From NCBI GenBank assembly GCA_900239685.1, contig OENT01000614.1, forward strand, positions 28,361 to 92,360: 64,000 nt of DNA. Direction: 5' to 3'. Source of the stretch: Rotaria macrura. Its lineage: Eukaryota > Rotifera > Eurotatoria > Philodinida > Philodinidae. Both the position numbers and the translations under genes were made by a program. The notes below the pieces were generated by a model, which saw only the letters and a program-made list of their open reading frames with translations, was not told where the DNA came from and searched no databases. Positions 24,747 to 37,370 of this stretch are shown piece after piece; the first letter of the stretch is position 1, and each line of letters begins with the position of its first letter.

Positions 24747-26092
24747 CAGAGCTGCCAACAGGCCACTTTTTTCGGCCCTCCCTGGCCTGGCCTGCAGGCA
24801 TATATGAAACCCAAAACAATTCATGCTTCTTTTTATAACACCTATATATTCGGTTCAATATTTAGTCATCATGTTGAAGATTAATGTGGCTGTTTAATTC
24901 TGTTTTAAAGGGGATTTCCTTTCCTGAGCCAAAATTTTCAAATTTTTCATTTTCCCCTGCGGTGCATGTGCTTTCAAGAGTACTCTATGTATTGGTGATG
25001 TTTTGAGGATTCAATTATTACCATACAGTAAAAATATCGAAAATGTAAATCGATTACCATAGAGGTATAGGACGTTTTTTCTTTCTTTCGTGGTTTTCAC
25101 GAACCTGGTTTCTAAGTGAAAATTGACAAAATTGCCCCGTTTCGCAGGCATGAAATATTCGATCAAGCTGAAATTTTTTTTACATGTACCAAATAGTGTT
25201 ACTAGTACCAAATTTGTTTTTATTTAAAAAATTATTCTTGCGCTGAACTTTGACAGGTCTTACGAAGGAAGTACTATTCAAACAACTTTTTTATTCTAAC
25301 GGGATGAGAGAGAAAGAATTCAAAGCAATAGGCACCCTAAAGTGCTTTGATAGTATCTGCCAACACATTTTTAGCTCTATCGAACATACAGTAGCTGAGA
25401 AGCTGGGCGATTAGAGGGACAGTTTTTATTTTTAGTGCTTGTGATCCTGATATTTTCTTTGTACAAGCGTTTTCGAAGCGTGAGTTTATGAAAACGTGTA
25501 ATCTATTGATCCAGATCTAGCTACTCGGAAAGTTTCAAACATTTTGGATGAGCAACTCTTAAAATTTGCTGCAACGGGAAAGGCATACCCTTAAAACAAT
25601 GATTTAAAAAATGTGTCCTGTATATAAGAAAATAAAAAAACTCTGTGAATTTACACTAATAACACTTCACAAAAAAAGCAACCACTATTAGACAACTCCA
25701 ATAGGTAACGTCATTTTCAATATTAAAAAAAATTAAACAAAATCAATTGAATTGATAGTCAAGTTTAACTTAATTCATCATCTTTTCTCTAATAAAAGGT
25801 GAGAATTCAATGACTACTTTGTCTTCGTTTTAGTCTTTTTCATTGTGTCTTTCGCGATAATCGTTGGAGTAAAGTCAGTTCAATCATGATTTGCTTTCTT
25901 GAATGTATAAGTTGGATTACAGCGACATTTAATATGATATTGAGCAGATCAAATCATTCTAAGTCAATTTGAGTAGGCTGATCAGTTCAGTCTGATTTGG
26001 CCTGGTGGCCTTGTCACCATCGGCCTGGCCTGATGCAGGCCAGACTAAAATCAGCGCAGCTTGCAGATTACCTTGGCCTAATGGCAGCTCTG
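24747..26092. mobile_element. hAT-like non-autonomous element, GGCCTG subterminal repeats
   Basis: The ends are inverted: CAGAGCTGCCAACAGGCCA at the left, and the reverse complement of CAGAGCTGCCATTAGGCCA at the right. Flanking octamers GTGTGAAG (24739-24746) and ATGTGCAG (26093-26100) match at 6 of 8, fitting an aged 8-bp target duplication of the hAT superfamily. Just inside each end lie repeats of GGCCTGGCCTG in inverted orientation. The 1.35-kb interior has no intact transposase; only short frames remain. Superfamily assignment rests on terminus form and target length. Confidence 0.72.
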
Positions 26093-26557
26093 ATGTGCAG
26101 TACACCAAAGAAAAATGATGAATGTCAAATAAGATCATAAGCAGTATTCCAGTTCATCTGATAACAACTGTTGGAATGAACATGACACTGATGTGAAATT
26201 ACTTTACTTATATAGTTTTAGTAGGTGACTTTTCTCTCTGGCCAGTAAATCAGAGAACGAAATATTTATTATCAGATAAAATATTTACTTATTTTAGAGA
26301 CTTATCCAAGTCATGTCTGAACCTGTTAATGTCGACAGTAAAAATGTCTGCAGAAAAAATATCGAAAAGGGAAAAATATCGAATTATGGAATTTGTCGAC
26401 GTCAGATATTCGAACGAACAACATACGTGAAGATGAGAAAACCCACTGTTCTGTCAGGGGACTATTTCGCGTTTTTTTTTATTGAAGGCTATCATAGCAG
26501 AATGAATTCTCGACTTCTACAAAATCATCCGAACATTAGGATATTCAGTCATTTCTT

Positions 26558-26979
26558 CACTGTAAAAAATAATCGTAGAATAGTAAGCCCTATGAAAAGG
26601 GGTTTATGCCAGTCCTAAGCCCTTTTCATAGGGTTTATTATTCCCTATGTGAATGAATCCGATCGGATCCTGCGATTCGATGAAATCCTATGAGAATCCG
26701 GGTTGTGGAACCACTAACAGATCCGACGGGAGAAACCTATTTTCTTATGTGTACGAATTAGCACTTAATTCCAATAGTAGAGACCCGTTAGATCATACAA
26801 TGAAATCCGAACGGATTCTGATAGTAGGATTGGACAAAATCCAACACTAGGTGTCCGAATCTCGGATCGCAACCAGGAATCCGATGAGATTTCGTCGGAT
26901 TAGGGAATCTCCGATAGAAACATGATCAGATCCAATCGTCAGAATGATCCTCCTGGGTCTACGATTATTTTTTACAGTG
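26558..26979. mobile_element. 422-bp MITE with 22-bp perfect inverted termini
   Basis: The left end CACTGTAAAAAATAATCGTA (plus GA) is perfectly repeated in inverse at the right end. The interior is crowded with TCCGAT/ATCGGA-type hexamers in both orientations, plus a 20-bp hairpin at about 26583-26638 (AAGCCCTATGAAAAGGGG type). A second, end-truncated copy in reverse orientation is at about 59975-60310. The CACTG terminus resembles CMC/Chapaev-type elements, but no clear target duplication was found, so the superfamily is open. It is non-coding. Confidence 0.75.
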
Positions 26980-27980
26980 TTGCAGCGAGAAGAGAAACGA
27001 GTCACAGTGATAATGGCTCAATTGTCGTGTGGCGCATAAAATAAAAAGAACTAAGGAACATTGGTAATACAGAGCAGCATCAACACTTTATACAAATTGC
27101 TCGGGGACAAACTTATCGATGCATCCGGCCTGTTTACAGACTTGTCCTTTGTAGTAGCGAAAAGACCAAATGATTGTGTTCAGATTATATTGAGGTTAGC
27201 CAAGCCAACCATCCATGTGTTGATTTCGTTCATTGGTTTTACCTTTCTCTCGTTCAAAAGAAAATTAAAGATTCATTTCTCATTTGATTGAAATTATTCT
27301 TCTTTCGACATGTTTACCCTTCGATATGTTAGTCTTTCGACATTTTTACTATTCGACCAAGTTTGGTATTACGATTGTAGATACTATATCAATATTTCCA
27401 ATATTGAGAATGAATTCCTGCTGAATCTTTCCATCACCCAATTGGAATGATTGTTTTCAATTGGATAGAAGTCATTCCTTGAAAAGAAAACATATATTAA
27501 CAGATCTGATATATTAAAAATCAACTTCAAGTGAAGATCTACATGAGTTTTGGCTGTCAAAAAAATCATGAAGTCTTGCTACGTGAATATTACACACATC
27601 AAAATTTGTTTGACTTATTCATTATCTTATCATCTCATGACACCACCTATCTTCATGAAATCAGTGTGTCTTTATATGCAATTATGGCAAAAGATAACTA
27701 AACCGATCGTAAACACTGCGCAAAGAAAATCTGAAAGAGTTCTACGGCGTATTACTTTCTTCTAGAGCTTTGCACTGAGGATACACATGTTTTCGAATTC
27801 GAGAAAATATCACACAACTAATGTAAAATAGATCATGGTCACGATCATCATCGCTATAATCATTTGATGACCAATGAAATTGCTGAATAAAAGAAATAAG
27901 AACAATATTTTATTGTTGTTGGTGTTAACACTCTAAAAAATAGGTTTTTTACAAAACCCCCGAAAAAGGTTTGGTAGATT
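26980..27980. other. Spacer between elements
   Basis: About 1 kb of AT-rich sequence with only short open frames. The last 50 bases before 27981 hold T- and C-runs that may be the outer part of the foldback element whose mate would fall in the assembly gap. Confidence 0.35.
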
Positions 27981-28394
27981 TGAAAAAGCTTGCCAATGCA
28001 TCCAAATGCTCAAAAAAACGATTTTTCGATTCTACGAAACCTTTAAAGGTTCTTCCCATGGGTATACGGGAAGAACCTTTTCCTGCGAAAGCTTTTTTAA
28101 GTTCCGTAGAGGAAAAGAAGGTTTTGTAGAAAAATACGAAGCCTTAAAGGTTCCGTAATCAATTCTAACGACTTCTTACTGAACACTAATGGTTTCGCAC
28201 TAAACCAGTAGAATTAATACGGAACCTTTAAGGCTTCGTATTTTTCTACAAAACCTTCTTTTCCTCTACGGAACTTAAAAAAGCTTTCGCAGGAAAAGGT
28301 TCTTCCCGTATACCCATGGGAAGAACCTTTAAAGGTTTCGTAGAATCGAAAAATCGTTTTTTTGAGCATTTGGATGCATTTGCAAGCTTTTTCA
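27981..28394. repeat. Foldback: two 177-bp inverted arms, one mismatch
   Basis: The left arm 27981-28157 and right arm 28218-28394 are reverse complements with a single mismatch (GCC against GCA near the outer end). The 60-bp loop also pairs imperfectly at its base. Each arm carries a nested hairpin, AAGGTTCTTCCC against GGGAAGAACCTT, and further AAAGGTTC/GGAACCTTT copies. The right arm runs straight into the N gap, so the true outer end is unknown. It could be a real foldback transposon or an inverted-assembly artefact caused by the gap join. Confidence 0.85.
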
Positions 28395-28458
28395 NNNNNN
28401 NNNNNNNNNNNNNNNNNNNNNNNNNNNNNNNNNNNNNNNNNNNNNNNNNNNNNNNNNN
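28395..28458. other. Assembly gap (64 N)
   Basis: A run of 64 undetermined bases directly after the right arm of the foldback. The palindrome probably stopped sequencing or assembly. Confidence 0.99.
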
Positions 28459-29045
28459 TTTGAATTTTCGATGAAGATTTTTCTCGTAAAGTAATGTTAT
28501 TATGCCATAAATAAAAATTTGACCCTAATGTTTGCATCATATATATATATATATATATACGATTATATGTTGTTGTTATTTGAAAAATTTTTCTTGTTGA
28601 TAGTTATTATATTTATCAAGAGCTGATTTAAAAATCTTCATAAATACCCCTAACAGTTGTTTGGAGGTCTGAAAAACAATATTTCATGTTCATTGGTGTC
28701 ATTAAAGTCAATTCCAACAAGAATTATTTGAAAACGCATATGATTAGTTTTTTCTTCTGGAAGACAGCATCAGGATTTAAGATTATCATCATTGAACTCA
28801 AAACAATCTCATAGTGTGCGATCAAGTTATTCCATAATATGTTTGTGAAAAACAAATACTTTCGGACGAATATATACAACAAAACTACGACGATAATCGA
28901 GACGAGAACCTAGAGTAGTTTTGAAACGAAAAAGAAGAAAAAACCTGAAAGAAGAAAACTAAAAGGTTACAAAAGAAAATAAGAACAAATATCATCATGA
29001 CAAAAAAGACGAGGGAATATCAATGACCTACTCAAGAGACTTGCA
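28459..29045. other. Spacer with TA microsatellite
   Basis: Non-coding. A TA dinucleotide run is at about 28540-28559. No gene or structured element is recognised. Confidence 0.4.
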
Positions 29046-29165
29046 GCCCTACCCTACCCTGTACCCTACTCTAGAATAGGGTAGGGCTAGGGTAAGATCC
29101 TCGTAGGGTAGAGTAGGCCAAGGGTATGACCCTCGTAGTGTAGGGTAGGGTTAAGGTATCACTTT
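29046..29165. repeat. CCCTAC/GTAGGG motif cluster
   Basis: About 120 bp with CCCTACCCTACC on the left and many GTAGGG/TAGGGTAGGG copies on the right, so the motif appears in both orientations around a short centre (CTCTAGAATAG). It resembles a fragment of the same palindromic motif-repeat style seen in neighbouring elements. It is too irregular for a telomere repeat. Confidence 0.55.
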
Positions 29166-29429
29166 GAAAACTGTAGGATATTGCAGGGTAAACTTTTCAT
29201 TTTGTCAACCTGGTCTGTTTACACGTCCGACGTCGGATAATCTGCAATATTCAACAATATCTTCTATTCATAGGGCAATAATGAGAAAATATCTATTGAA
29301 TAATTATTTTGTGTCATTCATTAATAAACGACGATAGCTTTTCATGTCTTTTTTTTTCTTTGTCGATATTGTTTTTAATGTTCATGGTCCATGTAGCACC
29401 ACTTTTCTCCTTCTCATATCATTTGTGAT

Positions 29430-30395
29430 CAGAGCTCCGAATGGGATGGGACAATCCCATCCCATGGGACAAAATTACTTCTCCTAAATGTCCCATGGGA
29501 CGATTATATAGATTTTTCGATTATGATTTTATTGTATAAAAGACAACGTTCGTAGACATTGACAAGAATCAATCTCATTTTTCGTTCTTGTTTTCTATTG
29601 AGGGTTGTTCTTCGATAATGTATCCATTCCCGGATCATCATGATGAGTCTTTTGTGATAAAAGTCTCATGAATTTCCAGTAATGTTTAGACGTCAAAAAC
29701 AAATAAAATTTGGAAGTTTCGGAAATTCCAAGCCTTTCGGTTCTGAATTGTTCAGTGCTCCGAAAAATTGTCTAATACCAGAGAGTTCTGAAAATAACAA
29801 TATCTCTTAATGTTTTGATTTCACTACCGTGTATTAATAGCGTTGATGGATACTTTGGAAATTTTGATAATTTCCTTTTTCGAGAATCTAAATGTACCTC
29901 TGAATCTCATTAAAAAAATACAAATTCTTGTCTGCGCTCAGCCTTACTATGTAATTATATAGCCTTAGAACAGTTCCTTGACGAAAAATTGCGACCTTAA
30001 ATATCCTCGAATGTTGTGACGAATTAGAAAGGCAAGAAATGATGTAAAAATACGTCGATGTCCTTTTAAGAATAATGTGGTTCTAATGCATTAGTGTTAT
30101 GCTAATTACCTTTTTAGTGTTGTCGAGGATATAAGGAAATTAATCTAATTCTTCTTCTATTTGTTAAAATAGATTGTATCTGAAAAGTGAAAAAAATAGA
30201 AGAGCTCTCAGCAATATGAAAATTTTGCAATATATTTGATAAACGATAAAATTTTATATTGCATGAAAATCCCATGGGACGAGATGGGATGGGATGGGAT
30301 CACTTTCAAATCCCATGGCATGGGATGGGACGGATGAAGAAAATTGGTCCCATGGGACGAATTTCTCGTCCCATCCCATCCCATTCGGAGCTCTG
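29430..30395. mobile_element. hAT-like non-autonomous element, TCCCATGGGA subterminal repeats
   Basis: A 966-bp unit whose left end CAGAGCTCCGAATGGGATGG(GA) is repeated inversely at the right end (22 bp perfect). Next to both ends are GGGATGGGAT and TCCCATGGGA repeats that can pair with each other or themselves. The first seven terminal bases (CAGAGCT) are the same as in the 24747-26092 element, which suggests a related transposase source. No matching 8-bp target duplication is visible. The AT-rich centre has no transposase. Confidence 0.72.
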
Positions 30396-30552
30396 CAACA
30401 CACATTCACGAGCAATACTACTCGTATTAAGATCGTAAAAGTCCAAATTGTTCCTATTGAGCCATCCTCCAACAAAGGATGAATTCAAACTTGCGCGTTC
30501 GCTGATTTGTCATCGATTGGCTCTAGTAGAAAAAATGTTGCTCTCTCGAATA

Positions 30553-30818
30553 CTATTCCAGGCCGACGTTTGTATCGCGTTTAATTGGTAGTCGATCAAA
30601 TTCATCGTGTATACTGATTAGAATATTTTGCTCAAAATCCAAGATATAATCGTCGAGAATTACTTGTTTTAGTTTCTTTTGAAAAGATTCTTCGATTATC
30701 TCATTTTCGATGTCTTCAACCGGCTGACTCTGTTTCATTTGATAAATTAAGATTTGCAATTGAACGTCAATATCATTGAGTTCAAGTTCTTTTTGGATTA
30801 TACGATGTTTCAAAAGCT
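30553..30818 (-). CDS. Possible terminal exon, charged helical protein fragment
   Basis: A minus-strand frame of about 88 codons follows a plausible acceptor (pyrimidine-rich, CTATTAG just upstream, at about 30819) and ends in TAG at 30553. The product is rich in charged and hydrophobic residues in a helical pattern (KHRIIQKELELNDIDVQLQI, EESFQKKLKQVILDDYI). No upstream exon is identified and the family is not recognised. It may be a gene fragment left beside the element cluster or a chance frame. Confidence 0.3.
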
Positions 30819-32276
30819 AATAGCGATGTGAAAAAGAGAGAAAACATAGAGTCAAATTTGAAGATTAATTTAAAAAAAGCGTATTTTAATTTTGTTTTTT
30901 CGTGAAGCTCAATCGAAAATTTTTCATACAGAGAAGTATAGAATACTGAAACTATTTTTACAAGCTGAAAGTCCACCATCGACCCGAGTCAAATGATGAG
31001 TTTATTCCTACCACCCTCCTATTCACGTTTTTGCTGTTCCGGACATTGAAGAGTTGAGACGGTGCACTACAGAGAATACTCTTGCACATTATCCCCTAGA
31101 AGAATAAATACCATTTATTTTATGATCATCTCATTGCACCGATTATCATGCCTGGTATTTTAGTGCAATTAACCAAAATTCGACTACATATGTTCGAAGT
31201 TAATCCTTTTGCATTGATGGTTGAAGATGTATATAATTAGAGAGTGTTTTTGGATTGAATATTCTCACCGTTGCAACTCGAGAATTTTTAAATAGATGTG
31301 TTTTAGCACGATATGAAAACGGATGTGATTTTGACATTAGTAAGATTATTCTAGATTGTCGATCTGCATTTATCTTCTCATGCATTTACAAATATTCCCA
31401 AACAAGTAGATTCGTAGAATTCTTTCTGACAAAAGTAGAATTGTGAAGTCGACGAGTTTTTCTTGTCAGTACTATACGATTACAAAAATTAATTATAACA
31501 TTATTGTGAATCAACTTTCACAATTCGTCTGCGATTTTTGCTATCTAAAGATTTCAATTTTTATACATGTATAATGCATTGACTTTGTCGAACACGATAT
31601 AGAAGTCATCATAGCCGCTGAATATGACGGGTATATAAAAAGAAATTTATCGAATTCGATTTCATTTGTGAAGACAACATCCAGTAGACATAGAATTCAA
31701 GAGGAAAAATGACGAGTGATGTACATAATTAGATTAGATATGCATACAATTTACTCAATTCATTCACTGTGAAATCTGACTAAATCGAACAAAGGTGTAA
31801 GTGAGAGCAGCGATTCTTCCATCATATATATACAAAACATATTCTTCATGATTTAATCAACTATATAGATTTATTTACATTAATATGAATAGATATAATA
31901 CATGAAATAAAATTTAACACAACTTTTCTCAATACAACGACAACATTTAAACCACAACAGAAGAAGTCGAACTTGTCCAGTTAAAACCGAGTTGCCAGAA
32001 CGATCTCTCTCGCATACAAAAAAAATTGTGAAAAATGGTAAAGCTTTTTAGTACTAATCACATGAAGATTCTATTTTGAGACACAATGTTAGCCTTTCTT
32101 TTTCTCAGAAATATAATAAAGAAGTAGTTCATATACTGTAGAAAGGCATTACCGATCTATGACCTTAGGGGGAAAGGAAAGAATAGGAATAGATACAAAA
32201 CACTATGGCAGAGGCGTCAACAATCGTCTCTCATTATGCTTTGAAAATAAAATTTTAGTTTTTTTTTCGTTCGTTA
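30819..32276. other. Non-coding region downstream of the GPCR gene
   Basis: About 1.5 kb with no convincing frame. It should include the 3' UTR of the minus-strand receptor gene ending at 32277. Confidence 0.4.
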
Positions 32277-34603
32277 TCAACTAAAATAAACAGAATTGTT
32301 CTGTATACTGACCAGTGACGGTCGATGAATTGGTATTGAATTGAATAATGATAGTTCTTGTGCGATTGCTGACGCTGTATTTAATGAATCTTGTCGACTT
32401 GGATTACTTAAACTAAATTTATGATGATTGGTACAACGATGATATTGAATGACTCCAGTTAGTTGTAATTGTTGACGATATTGAACCGGAGTTGATCGCA
32501 CTCGATATCCAAGTGAATATAAACGATCGTTGTCTAATTTATTTACATAGTTTCGAAATAGATTTGGTTTTTGCCATCGTGCATTATTTCCGGTTAAACA
32601 TCGATCAAAACTACGAAACATTTCCCGTTGAACTTCAGCATTAATCAATGTGTAGATCAGTGCCACAATTAAACCCTTGAAAACAAAAAGTCAAAATAAA
32701 CAATTTTTCCTCTGCTTTTGTTTTCCAATTACTTGAAGTGACAATGATACTGTATGCACAGTCAGATGTATAAGAATCAAATTTGAGATAAGTAATGGTT
32801 TCGTATTCCACATGAATAAAAAATAGTGAATACCAAATACAGGTAATAGTATTAGAGTTGAACGTGTTAACCGACTAGAAAAAAACATTCATTTCATCTA
32901 TTGATTTTTTCTATATTGAAACAATTGATTTTACCTATATTTAGCAAAACGTCGCTGATCAGAAAAGGCTGCTGTTCGGTAAGTTTTATTAAGTTTTCGT
33001 GCAAGTAATACACATATATAAATAAATATAATAAAATTAAACTAAACAAAACAGAAATGGTATTATAGAAAATATGACCTTGATCCAACTTACAATTTGT
33101 AATATGACATTTGGCCCATGAAGTATCCAATCGTAAGTCGATGGTTCAAACCAACACGTATATAAATCCGTCTTTTTCATATAACGCGTTGTATATGTAA
33201 GTATGGTTAATATGAGTGGAGCTACTAGAAAAATGGTAAACTTCAAGTTATATACGAAACGAAAATTGTTAAATAAACAAATACTCACGCCAACCCGTTA
33301 AAATATACCAACGTACACGATCTTTATATGCTTTAGCTCGTAAAAGACGAAATAAATAAAATGCTTCACAAAATACAAACCAATGTGAAACACTACTATT
33401 CATATAGTTCATTAAGATAGTAAATAGTTTACAATCGAGTAACTAAAACATTGAAATATATACTTCGTTCGATGTTTCATTTATTTTCCTTACAGAAACA
33501 ACAAGTTTCTTACTTGATCCTCTTTAAAATATGCTGTCGTTCGATTACAAGAATCAGTTCGATGGAATACATTATGAGCGAAATAACCTCGACTCATACG
33601 AAGTTCAGCAATCAATTGAATTGCTGATCGAATAAGAAAAACAAGAAAAACATTAACATGAAGAATATTTCGTGAACATTGTCGAAGACGACTAAAACCA
33701 TAAAATTAAAATAAGAATATTCACGAATGTGTGTTCGAAATGCAATAGGACAATATGACTCTTCTAAACTAGTTCATCAATTCAGACTCAATGTATACGC
33801 ATAGTATTTTACTTTAACTTTATTGTTGACATTTTGTGATATTCGTTTCAAAGATAAGTTTATCTATTCAAATCAAACACAGCCAATCAGCCTTTGCTAC
33901 ATAGTTCCAAAGCCTTATTTTTTTCTCACAGATTTTGAATAGAACAAAATAACTCTAAACGAGCCTTTCAATATTGAAGATCTCAAAATATTGAGGGATA
34001 GTATTCAATCAAAAAACAAACCTATTGCCAAGTAAAATAAGTATACCACAAGCAAGCAACACAATGGAAAGACCATTGGCGCAAACAACAAAATATCGTC
34101 TTGTGACGATATACGCTGCTGGCAATGAAAACCCATTTGTTCTACTCTAAAGTTAATCAGAAAAACGTGACAAACAAGATCTTTTCTATTTGAAAAAACG
34201 AAGAAGTTATACTGAGTTCGAAAGTTCAGCAGGTGAACATCCAATACATAAGCCATAATGACCTTTTTCTTCCCATCGAGATTGATTTGTACATAATCGT
34301 GTAGCATAAGCTATGGAAAAATTTATACAATTAATATGTATTCAATTTTTTAAGATATCTATACCAGCTGAACTAGCATTTGGAAAAAAACTACTGGGAC
34401 AAGATACGTAACGACGTACACCGGGTTCTGTTGGTGGCCAACAAGCAATACGATCGAAAAATGGTGGACAATATGAATCTAGAAGATGAATGAATGCATG
34501 CATTGATGGCTTTGTCGTTCATAATTACCATTCGTTCCTAGAGACGACATATTATATGCTGATGCACACGAGTCAGCCAATTGTTTATTCGAAGATGCGA
34601 AAG
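32277..34603 (-). CDS. Class B1 (secretin/PTH-like) G-protein-coupled receptor, 5' end unresolved
   Basis: Ten minus-strand exons in consistent phase: 34529-34603, 34365-34478, 34213-34310, 34022-34146, 33514-33691, 33289-33442, 33094-33224, 32935-33041, 32733-32874 and 32277-32675, about 506 aa. The exon with the signal peptide and start codon lies upstream and was not found. The hormone-receptor domain shows spaced cysteines (ADSCASAYN, YCPPFFDRIACWPP, VSCPSSF, RLCTNQSRWEE, CIGC). Seven membrane segments follow: TM3 has LDCKLFTILMNYMNSSVSHW with FCEAFYLFRLL, TM6 has STLILLPVFGIHYFLF, and TM7 ends GLIVALIYTLINAEVQ, a class B hallmark. It should couple a peptide hormone to cAMP at the plasma membrane. 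The CWPP and RLCTNQSRW pattern leans to PTH-like receptors, but the ligand cannot be assigned. The C-tail is about 110 residues, Ser/Gln/Asn-rich. Confidence 0.9.
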
Positions 34604-37370
34604 CTGTACAATCATGCTATTCTTTTTTTCAATATGTTCAATGAAAAGAAAATGACTTTACCTTTCATGAGTTGAACTTATACTTTGTTGTTGATAAATA
34701 TGTTTAAGAAAAGACTCGTTTTTCTTGATCAGAATGTTTTAAGAATTGGGTCTATAGTTTTCTTTTCTTTCATTCGAACATTCAGACGAATATTCTCATC
34801 ACGTCAACGGAGCTCAGCATGATTGTATAAACAAGATTGAAAAATATTACTACGACATCAAATGCTGTTATGAGCGGAAACTCGTATATTGTTTTGTTCA
34901 TTTATTGACATGCTGTTTGTTTTCACTAGTTCAACGAGTATAACTATTCAATACAAATACAAGCCAAACAAAAGTACACAACTAGTAAAAAAACATGTGT
35001 TTTCATTGTTATTAATGTCTCTTTCATGGTGATTGATAACATATTAATCGGAAATGATTTTTCGTTCGATAACAATTGAGAAATATTCCCTTGCTTTCAT
35101 CAAACATGTGAACACATAGCAGGAGACTTTTTTATGTTGCATCGGGACAAAAGATATACATAGTAATTAGCCTACACCCTAAATGTTTTATTTGTCAATC
35201 CGTTTTCTTTTAATCTCTCATCGAATCCAATCATTCATTTGATAATTATCTATTCGATTATCGACGATAGATATTCTTTTGTATTTGTGACGCGACTGCT
35301 CCTTGTTATAACAATCCATAATCAACGAGACAATGTCTAGGAAATGCAAATATTGTTCATGTATTCCGGTGCATTTCTTAACAAGATATATTTTATTTAT
35401 AAAGAAACATACATAAGGAAAACGAAGAGATTTCAGCATCCGAGCTATGTGCCTCTGACATGAGAAAGGCGAGAACATCAATAGATTTTCAGAACATTCC
35501 TGTTCCGATAATGTGTTCTAATCTTATTAAGTCTAATTAGAACAGTTTTTGGTGACAAAGTTTTAAACGTCTATTTTCTATTGTTGTTTTTCCTATTCAA
35601 ATTTACACTCGTACTGTTATATCTCAACAGTTGTACATTATGAACGATTATTATTTTGTTTTCAACAACATTTCTTTTGAAATTAAATTATAAAAACAAC
35701 GATTTCATCAAAAAACAATGTTTTTCATTGGATATGCAATCTATTTGTATTCGTCGTTTTACGTATGATTTTATGCTTACGGAATAGATAATCTTTAATA
35801 AGTTTCTCTTTGACACTAAGATGTCATGAACTATTCGGTACATTAATTTATTGCTATTATGATTAGAGAGCTCTCTGGTGAATCGTTATTCAATTCTTCA
35901 TAACGTCATCACGTCTAATAATTTCTTTTCATTAAGATAATTGAAATATGAATATAGAACTTCAACTAGAATAAAGAATAAAAGCTTGTTTCATTTTCAT
36001 AGAACTTTTACAAAAGCGTTGATTACTTTTTCATTCGATTGTTCCATTGTTCAACGGTCAAAAACCATAATTATGAAAAATATTTAATGAAAGATGAATG
36101 AAACGATACCTAATTTCTTGCAAGTATTGCTGTCAAACATGTCTATGTTATGATTCTTCTGTTGTCTCATAATTATCAAGTAGAATCGAACAAATGATTA
36201 TACATTTTAGTATTGACAGAGTACACATCATGTAGAACCGATTGAATTTTGAATATCTTGAGTGAGAATTGTAACTTTTAACAATCATTCCATTCGTATA
36301 TAAATTACTGAATTTCAACAATCATTTTCAATTTAATTCTAATCATCATTTGTTAATTCTAAAAATTTTAAATTGCAGAATTTTTTGAATCTTTAAAGAT
36401 AATCATCATTGAAACTTAACTCATTTACAACAGTAGATTCGATATTGTTAGTCTATGTCAAGTAGAAGATTTTAAATTACCGATGGAAAACTTGTTTTAC
36501 TATGAATAATCTTTCGTCAACGTTTCAAATAGAAAAATCGTTTTTCTTGGTTATCCTGCAAAGGACTAGAGCATCAACATCAACCATACTATCTAATTAT
36601 GAAATATATATCTGAGATATGAGCCGTCGAACAACAACTATTTTCACAATGTTTATAATGTATTTAAAATAAAACGCGATATATATGTATACATCCATTC
36701 AACACCGAAGTTAATGATTAATTGGAAAATTTCCTTTAGAATTGAAGTTACGTAGAAAATATATCGAAGATGATAACCTACTTGTATCTCTCTATAATCA
36801 ATTTTACTTTGATTAGAATCGATTCAATAACGTATACTTATTCTTTACATCTATTAAACTAATATTTCTCATCAAAGACATCAAACAGTAAACTACTACG
36901 TAAATATACCAATCAAAATTTATTCACATGAGTAAGGTATAGCATTATTCAATTGATAAATATTTATCATATGGAGTGAAACTTTGAACGAATACAATCA
37001 ATGCTAAATACTTACAGTTTGTAATAATGGGTGAGATTTTATTTGGTTTTAGCATATAGAGAAGAAATAAGAATTACAAATAAACATACACGAACATACT
37101 CGTTGTAACAACTACACAGAGTACAAAGATACATTGACAGATGAAAACACGTAACGAACACAACAGAAACACGAATATGAAAATTAAAAAGAAAACAAAA
37201 ATGAAAACCTTGACAACTGTACACAAGCAATTATTATATGTATGTTTTGTATTTATTTTTCGTTGATGACTACTGTTCATATACTAAGGACATTTCATTT
37301 TTTAAGTATAAGAAAGCACCGGAAGAGGCTATAAGTGAATATAATAATTGACTAGGTAAAAAAGAAGAAT
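34604..37370. other. Region upstream of the GPCR / downstream of the COBL-like gene
   Basis: It must hold the missing first exon(s) and promoter of the receptor, and the 3' UTR of the COBL-like gene. I cannot pick the signal-peptide exon: it should end with one base of a split codon next to a GT donor. No other gene or repeat is seen. Confidence 0.4.

Noticed and set aside
28214..28540. Open frame running through the assembly gap
   Set aside because: It consists of the foldback arm and N bases, so it is not a gene.
29046..29165. Telomere-like TAGGG repeats
   Set aside because: Irregular spacing and both orientations; resembles other motif-repeat elements, not a telomere array.
30208..30488. 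Several overlapping frames on both strands
   Set aside because: They are translations of the ATGGGATGGGA subterminal repeat of the element ending at 30395.
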